Shown piece by piece: positions 5,641 to 9,684 of a stretch of 9,684 nt of DNA (the first letter of the stretch is position 1; each line of letters starts with the position of its first letter). The position numbers and the translations under genes were made by a program. Source of the DNA: Hyphomicrobiales bacterium (lineage in GTDB: Bacteria; Pseudomonadota; Alphaproteobacteria; Rhizobiales; Xanthobacteraceae); NCBI GenBank assembly GCA_016210825.1, contig JACQTM010000380.1, positions 1 through 9,684 of the forward strand. Reading direction: 5' to 3'. Below the pieces are notes generated by a model. It made no database searches. It saw only the letters and a list, made by a program, of their open reading frames with translations, and was not told the DNA's origin.

Positions 5641-7329
5641 ATGGCAGATGTACAACGCAGACTTTCGAACGGCGCGCAGCGGATCGATTTCGCCGCCGAT
5701 CCGGCGCGTTACCGGCATTGGAAGCTCAAGTTCGACGGCGACGTGGCCACGCTGCTGATGGACGTGGACGAGAAGGGCGGACTGTTCGAGGGCTATGATC
5801 TCAAGCTCAATTCCTACGATCTCGGCGTCGACATCGAGCTTGCCGACGCGCTAACGCGGCTGCGGTTCGAACATCCGGAAGTCAAAGTGCTAATCTTGCG
5901 CTCGGGCAAGCCGCGCGTGTTCTGCGCCGGCGCCAATATTCGCATGCTCGCCAGCTCGACCCATGCCGACAAGGTGAATTTCTGTAAGTTCACCAACGAG
6001 ACCCGCAATTCCATCGAGGACGCGAGCGAAAATTCCAACCGGCCGACGATTTGCGTCGTCACCGGCGCGTGCGCCGGCGGCGGCTACGAGCTCGCGCTCG
6101 CCGCCGATCACATCATCCTGACCGACGACGGCTCGTCCACCGTCGCCTTGCCCGAATTGCCGCTGCTCGCCGTATTGCCTGGCACCGGCGGGCTGACACG
6201 TGTGACCGACAAGCGCAAGGTTCGCCGCGATCACGCCGACGTTTTCTGCACGACGGAAGAGGGCATCAAGGGCAAGCGCGCGGTGGAGTGGCGTCTCGTC
6301 GATGAGGTCGTGCCGAACAGCAAGCTCGAAGACGTGGTGAAAACGCGCGCCCGGGAATTCGCGAAAAAATCGAACCGCCCGGCGGACCTGAAGGGCATTG
6401 CGCTTACGCCGTTGCAGCGCAAGTTTGCCGCCGACAGCGTCGAATATGGATCGGTCGCGGTTTCCTTTGACCGCAAGGCGCGTATCGCGACCGTCATCTT
6501 GCGCGGACCGAAATCGCCGCCACCGGCAACCGCCGCGGACATGACATCGCAGGGCGCCGAATTCTGGCCGCTCAAGCTCGCGCGCGAACTCGACGACGCG
6601 GTCCTCGATATCCGCGCCAACGAGCTCGACATCGCGGTAATCGTCTTCAAATCGGAAGGCGAGGGGGAGCAGGTCCTGGCCTACGACAAATTCCTCGATA
6701 CCAACCGCGATCACTGGCTCGCGCGCGAAATTCGGCTGTTGTGGAAGCGCGTGCTAAAGCGCATCGATCTCACCTCGCGCAGCCTCGTCGCCATAGTCGA
6801 GCCGGGCTCCTGCTTCGCCGGCACGCTTGCCGAGATCGTGCTTGCCGCCGACCGTTCGTACATGCTGATCGGCAAGCGCGATGGGGGAAATCGTCCCCCC
6901 GCCGCGATTGCGTTGGCTGACATTAATTTCGGCGCCTATCCGATGCCGAACGGTCTGTCGCGCCTGCAAAGCCGCTTTCTCGGCGAGGCGCCCGCGCTCG
7001 ATGCTGCACGCAAAGTTATCGGCACGATGCTCGATGCTGTAACAGCCGAGAAACTCGGTCTCGTCACCTTCGCCTACGACGATATCGATTGGGACGACGA
7101 GATCCGCATCTTCCTGGAAGAGCGCGCGAGTTTCTCGCCCGACAGCCTCACCGGCATGGAAGCGAATTTGCGCTTCGGCGGCCCGGAGACCATGGAATCG
7201 AAAATCTTCGCGCGTTTGACGGCGTGGCAGAACTGGATCTTTCAGCGCCCCAATTCGGTCGGCGAGGAGGGCGCGCTGCGCCGCTACGGCACCGGACAGA
7301 AGCCGGTGTTCGATACGAAGCGGGTGTGA
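5641..7329 (+). CDS. boxC: Benzoyl-CoA-dihydrodiol lyase BoxC
   Basis: This is the ring-opening enzyme of the aerobic box pathway. It converts 2,3-epoxybenzoyl-CoA, or its dihydrodiol form, to 3,4-dehydroadipyl-CoA semialdehyde plus formate, in the cytoplasm. The protein is 562 residues from ATG 5641, close to the roughly 555 of known BoxC. An in-frame ATG at 5611 lies inside the operator and upstream of the probable transcript start, so it was rejected. The Shine-Dalgarno is weak. There are two crotonase-like halves. The first has the CoA/oxyanion stretch FCAGANIRML (residues 94-103) and ACAGGGYELALAAD (143-156), with Glu150 and Glu172 (LPELPLL) at the crotonase catalytic glutamate positions. 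The second (about 270-480) has SCFAGTLAEIVLAADR (390-405). The C-terminus has the RFGGPETMESKIFARL tract typical of BoxC. It heads boxC-boxB-boxA behind a BoxR operator. Confidence 0.96.
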   Translation: MADVQRRLSNGAQRIDFAADPARYRHWKLKFDGDVATLLMDVDEKGGLFEGYDLKLNSYDLGVDIELADALTRLRFEHPEVKVLILRSGKPRVFCAGANIRMLASSTHADKVNFCKFTNETRNSIEDASENSNRPTICVVTGACAGGGYELALAADHIILTDDGSSTVALPELPLLAVLPGTGGLTRVTDKRKVRRDHADVFCTTEEGIKGKRAVEWRLVDEVVPNSKLEDVVKTRAREFAKKSNRPADLKGIALTPLQRKFAADSVEYGSVAVSFDRKARIATVILRGPKSPPPATAADMTSQGAEFWPLKLARELDDAVLDIRANELDIAVIVFKSEGEGEQVLAYDKFLDTNRDHWLAREIRLLWKRVLKRIDLTSRSLVAIVEPGSCFAGTLAEIVLAADRSYMLIGKRDGGNRPPAAIALADINFGAYPMPNGLSRLQSRFLGEAPALDAARKVIGTMLDAVTAEKLGLVTFAYDDIDWDDEIRIFLEERASFSPDSLTGMEANLRFGGPETMESKIFARLTAWQNWIFQRPNSVGEEGALRRYGTGQKPVFDTKRV

Positions 7330-7337
7330 ACGGAATT

Positions 7338-7438
7338 TTCCCTCCCCCCTTGTGGGGGGGGGGGAGGGCCAGGGAGGGGGGCGTTCGAGTGCGCAAGGAC
7401 CCCCACCCCCCAACCCCTCCCCACAAGGGGGAGGGGAG
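7338..7438. repeat. G/C-rich palindromic repeat between boxC and boxB
   Basis: The 131-base gap between boxC and boxB is filled by an imperfect inverted repeat. The left arm CCCTCCCCCCTTGTGGGG (7340-7357) pairs with the right arm CCCCACAAGGGGGAGGG (7419-7435), with CCTTGTGGGG/CCCCACAAGG perfect over ten bases. An inner pair of G-rich (7371-7381) and C-rich (7400-7411) tracts extends the fold. A run of 11 G lies at 7354-7364. Such elements resemble dispersed intergenic repeats of Hyphomicrobiales; this is recognition from memory. The boxB ribosome site lies just outside it. Confidence 0.8.
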
Positions 7439-7449
7439 TGGCAAGGAAC

Positions 7450-7454
7450 AGGAG
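7450..7454 (+). promoter_or_regulatory. Ribosome binding site of boxB
   Basis: AGGAG is followed by six bases and the ATG at 7461. It fixes the boxB start over the long open frame that runs back through the repeat into boxC, and favours 7461 over the second ATG at 7470. Confidence 0.75.
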
Positions 7455-7460
7455 CGTCCC

Positions 7461-8906
7461 ATGGAAATCATGAACGTCGATTACTCGACCCGCATCCCCA
7501 ACAATGTCGGGCTCACCGAGGACGCGCGCGTACTCAAGGCGCTGGAAACCTGGCACCCCGGCTATCTCGACTGGTGGCGGGACATGGGGCCGGAAGGCTT
7601 TCAGGAATCGCTCGTCTATCTGCGCACCGCCGTTTCGGTCGATCCAAAGGGCTGGGCCAAATTCGATTACGTGCGCATGCCCGAATATCGCTGGGGCATT
7701 CTGCTCGCGCCGGCCGAAGCGAATCGCAAGGTTCCGTTTGGACAGCATTACGGCGAGCCGGCTTGGCAGGAGGTGCCGGGTGAGCATCGCGCCATGTTGC
7801 GCCGCCTTGTCGTCATCCAGGGCGACACCGAGCCGGCGTCAGTCGAGCAGCAGCGCCATCTCGGCAAGACCGCGCCCTCGCTTTACGACATGCGCAACCT
7901 GTTCCAGGTCAATGTCGAGGAAGGCCGCCATCTTTGGGCGATGGTCTATCTGCTGCAAAAATATTTCGGCCGCGACGGCCGCGAAGAATCGGAAGGACTG
8001 CTCAGCCGCCGCTCCGGTTCGACCGACAAACCGCGCATGCTCGGCGCCTTCAACGAGGAAACGCCGGACTGGCTCTCTTTCTTCATGTTCACCTTCTTCA
8101 CCGACCGCGACGGCAAGATGCAACTCGAAAGCCTGGCGCAGTCGGGCTTCGACCCGCTTTCGCGAACCTGCCGCTTCATGCTGACGGAAGAAGCGCATCA
8201 CATGTTCGTCGGCGAGACCGGCATCGGGCGCACCATTCAGCGCACTTGCGAGGCGATGCAGGCGGCGGGCGTGCCGGACCCAAACGATATCGAACGCGTG
8301 CGCAAGCTGGGCGTCATCGACCTGCCGACGATCCAGAAGAAGCTCAACCTGCACTATTCCCTGTCGCTCGACCTGTTCGGCTCCGAGGTTTCAACCAACG
8401 CGGCCAACGCCTTCAATGCCGGGCTGAAGGGCCGTTTCCAGGAAACGAAGATCGAGGACGATCATCGCCTGGAAAACTCGACCTATCCGGTGCTCAAATT
8501 CGTCGACGGGAAAATCAAACGCGTGGACGAACCGGCGCTCACCGCGCTCAACATGCGGCTGCGCGACGACTACACCGGCGATTGCGGCAAGGGCGTCGAG
8601 CGCTGGAACAAGATCATCGAGAAGACCGGCGTGCAGGCCCGCCTCGAATTGCCGCATGTCGCCTTCCATCGCCAGATCGGCGAGTTCCGCGATATTCATG
8701 CGACGCCGCACGGCGAATTGCTGGACGCGGCAAGTTGGCAGAAGCGCAAGGACGAATTTCTGCCGTCGAAGGCGGACGGCGATTTCATCGCCGCCTTGAT
8801 GAAGCCGGTGAGCGAGCTTGGAAAATTCGCCGGATGGATTTCGCCGCCCAAGGTCGGCATCGACAACAAGCCGGGTGACTTCGAATACGTGAAGATCGCG
8901 GCGTAG
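7461..8906 (+). CDS. boxB: Benzoyl-CoA 2,3-epoxidase subunit BoxB
   Basis: This is the diiron oxygenase that, with electrons from BoxA, uses O2 to form 2,3-epoxybenzoyl-CoA. It is a cytoplasmic protein of 481 residues; known BoxB is about 473. The start MEIMNVDYSTRIPNNVGL is a typical N-terminus. Visible iron ligands form two ExxH-type pairs plus acids: Glu124 (QGDTEP), Glu154 and His157 (NVEEGRHLWAM), Asp215 (FFTDRDGK), Glu244 and His247 (LTEEAHHMFVG). As I recall them, the ligands of the Azoarcus evansii enzyme are E120, E150, H153, D211, E240 and H243; all six fit with a constant offset of four. No ligand is missing, so the enzyme should be active. It sits between boxC and boxA, with a palindromic repeat on each side, and is probably in one transcript with them. 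Confidence 0.97.
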   Translation: MEIMNVDYSTRIPNNVGLTEDARVLKALETWHPGYLDWWRDMGPEGFQESLVYLRTAVSVDPKGWAKFDYVRMPEYRWGILLAPAEANRKVPFGQHYGEPAWQEVPGEHRAMLRRLVVIQGDTEPASVEQQRHLGKTAPSLYDMRNLFQVNVEEGRHLWAMVYLLQKYFGRDGREESEGLLSRRSGSTDKPRMLGAFNEETPDWLSFFMFTFFTDRDGKMQLESLAQSGFDPLSRTCRFMLTEEAHHMFVGETGIGRTIQRTCEAMQAAGVPDPNDIERVRKLGVIDLPTIQKKLNLHYSLSLDLFGSEVSTNAANAFNAGLKGRFQETKIEDDHRLENSTYPVLKFVDGKIKRVDEPALTALNMRLRDDYTGDCGKGVERWNKIIEKTGVQARLELPHVAFHRQIGEFRDIHATPHGELLDAASWQKRKDEFLPSKADGDFIAALMKPVSELGKFAGWISPPKVGIDNKPGDFEYVKIAA

Positions 8907-8930
8907 GTGAACATTCGTCGCTGAATTTCG

Positions 8931-9039
8931 CCGTCATCCTGAGGTGCGAGTGAAGCGAGCCTCGAAGGATGACGGGCACGAAATTGGGCCGTCGCCCTTC
9001 GAGGCTCGACGCTGCGCGTCGAGCACCTCAGGGTGATGG
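8931..9039. repeat. Nested palindromic repeat between boxB and boxA
   Basis: The 151-base gap between boxB and boxA is mostly an interlocking inverted repeat. CCGTCATCCTGAGGTGC (8931-8947) pairs with GCACCTCAGGGTGATGG (9023-9039), 15 of 17 bases. CCGTCATCCT (8931-8940) also pairs perfectly with AGGATGACGG (8966-8975). CGAGCCTCGAAGG (8956-8968) pairs perfectly with CCTTCGAGGCTCG (8996-9008). The element can therefore fold in two mutually exclusive ways. The core GTCATCCTGAGG is familiar to me as a very common intergenic repeat in Bradyrhizobium relatives. Confidence 0.85.
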
Positions 9040-9057
9040 ATTGAGGCAGAGAACCAG

Positions 9058-9684
9058 ATGGACACAGCAACCATCGTCGCCGCAAAAAAGCAGCATCTCA
9101 TCGATCCCGAGATCTGCATCCGCTGCAATACTTGCGAGGAGACCTGCCCGGTCGGCGCGGTGACGCATGACGCCAACAACTACGTGGTTGATCCTGACAA
9201 ATGCAATTACTGCCTCGATTGCATTCAGCCCTGTCCGACCGGCTCGATCGACAATTGGCGGATGGTGGTGCAGGCCTACAGCATGGAGGCGCAATTCGGC
9301 TGGACCGAATTGCCCGCGCAAGGTGAGGTCGCCGGCGGTGCGGATGCAGAGGCGCTTGACGACGAAGCCGCGCGGCTGATCGCCGACGCGCACAGCGGTT
9401 CCGGCGGCAAGAACCTGCCGCCGGCATCCGCGAGCAAGCCGAAGATCAATCTCTACAATCGCGAGCGGCCGGCCATCGCCACCGTGAGCGGCAACTATCG
9501 CCTCACCGCGGCGGACGCCGATAACGATGTGCGCCACATCATCCTCGATTTCGGCGACACGCTTTTTCCGATCCTTGAAGGCCAGAGCATCGGCATTCTG
9601 CCGCCGGGCGAAGACGGCGAGGGCAAGCCGTACACGATGCGGCTCTATTCGGTCGCGAGCCCGCGCGACGGCGAGAAGCCGAAC
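9058..9684 (+). CDS. boxA: Benzoyl-CoA 2,3-epoxidase reductase BoxA, 3' truncated
   Basis: This is the electron-transfer reductase that passes electrons from NADPH through FAD and iron-sulfur clusters to BoxB. The frame is open from ATG 9058 to the window edge: 209 residues, about half of the roughly 410 usual for BoxA. The N-terminus carries a two-cluster 4Fe-4S ferredoxin: CIRCNTCEETCP (Cys20, 23, 26, 30) and CNYCLDCIQPCP (Cys49, 52, 55, 59). An acidic Ala/Gly-rich linker (about 85-125) follows, then a ferredoxin-NADP reductase-type domain from about residue 130, with the FAD-binding RLYSVAS (195-201). The rest of the FAD domain and the NADPH domain are beyond the window. The Shine-Dalgarno is weak (GAGG at 9043-9046). 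It is the last visible gene of the boxC-boxB-boxA series. Confidence 0.95.
   Translation, partial: MDTATIVAAKKQHLIDPEICIRCNTCEETCPVGAVTHDANNYVVDPDKCNYCLDCIQPCPTGSIDNWRMVVQAYSMEAQFGWTELPAQGEVAGGADAEALDDEAARLIADAHSGSGGKNLPPASASKPKINLYNRERPAIATVSGNYRLTAADADNDVRHIILDFGDTLFPILEGQSIGILPPGEDGEGKPYTMRLYSVASPRDGEKPN

Noticed and set aside
5890..6714. 274-codon minus-strand frame opposite boxC
   Set aside because: It is antisense to a clear BoxC, has Arg/Val/Gly-rich composition typical of shadow frames, and has no ribosome site or motif.
7338..7438. Repeat as a rho-independent terminator after boxC
   Set aside because: There is no T-run after the right arm, and boxB with its own ribosome site follows directly on the same strand, so a full stop in transcription is unlikely.
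7089..7460. Long upstream extension of boxB through the palindromic repeat into boxC
   Set aside because: The frame is open only by chance. AGGAG and the ATG at 7461 give the expected BoxB N-terminus and length.
8931..9039. Inverted repeat as insertion-sequence ends or a CRISPR unit
   Set aside because: No transposase or target duplication is present and there is no regular repeat-spacer pattern. The nested arms fit a dispersed palindromic element.

Overview
The window is a GC-rich stretch from a Gram-negative bacterium. It carries most of an aerobic benzoyl-CoA (box pathway) catabolic locus together with a branched-chain-amino-acid-type (Liv/HAAT) ABC transporter. Three things suggest an alphaproteobacterium of the order Hyphomicrobiales, near the Bradyrhizobium/Rhodopseudomonas/Xanthobacteraceae group: a small secreted DUF3551-like protein, two kinds of intergenic palindromic repeat that resemble dispersed repeats of that order, and tightly overlapping GTG/ATG starts. 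The placement is inferred and no database was searched.

Layout, left to right. Bases 1-3267 hold livH (5' end cut by the window edge), livM, livG and livF, each overlapping its neighbour by 4 or 8 bases. They encode two permeases and two ATPases, probably for benzoate or another aromatic acid; the periplasmic binding protein is not in the window. After a 54-base gap containing a BoxR-type operator comes boxR (3322-4332), an HTH/shikimate-kinase-fold regulator with an unusual N-terminal tail of three tandem ten-residue repeats. An alpha/beta hydrolase of unknown substrate (4329-5147) is translationally coupled to it. A convergent gap with two strong hairpins (5177-5203, 5226-5246) separates it from a minus-strand gene for a small exported DUF3551-like protein (5259-5492). 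A divergent gap then carries a second operator, 18/20 identical to the first, with a perfect TATAAT inside it. The catabolic genes follow: boxC (5641-7329), boxB (7461-8906) and boxA (from 9058, cut by the right edge). Each of the two gaps between them is filled by a palindromic repeat of a different kind.

How the genes work together: the transporter imports the aromatic acid, and a CoA ligase not seen here would make benzoyl-CoA. BoxA (reductase) and BoxB (diiron epoxidase) form 2,3-epoxybenzoyl-CoA. BoxC opens the ring hydrolytically to 3,4-dehydroadipyl-CoA semialdehyde and formate. The aldehyde dehydrogenase BoxD is not in the window. BoxR, whose known homologue responds to benzoyl-CoA, is expected to act at both TGCA-N6-TGCA operators and so control its own unit and boxCBA.

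The pathway itself is known. The less ordinary parts are the matched operator pair with a -10 in only one copy, the repeat tail on BoxR, the two kinds of palindrome inside the boxCBA unit, the uncharacterised hydrolase, and a secreted DUF3551-like gene facing boxC across the operator.
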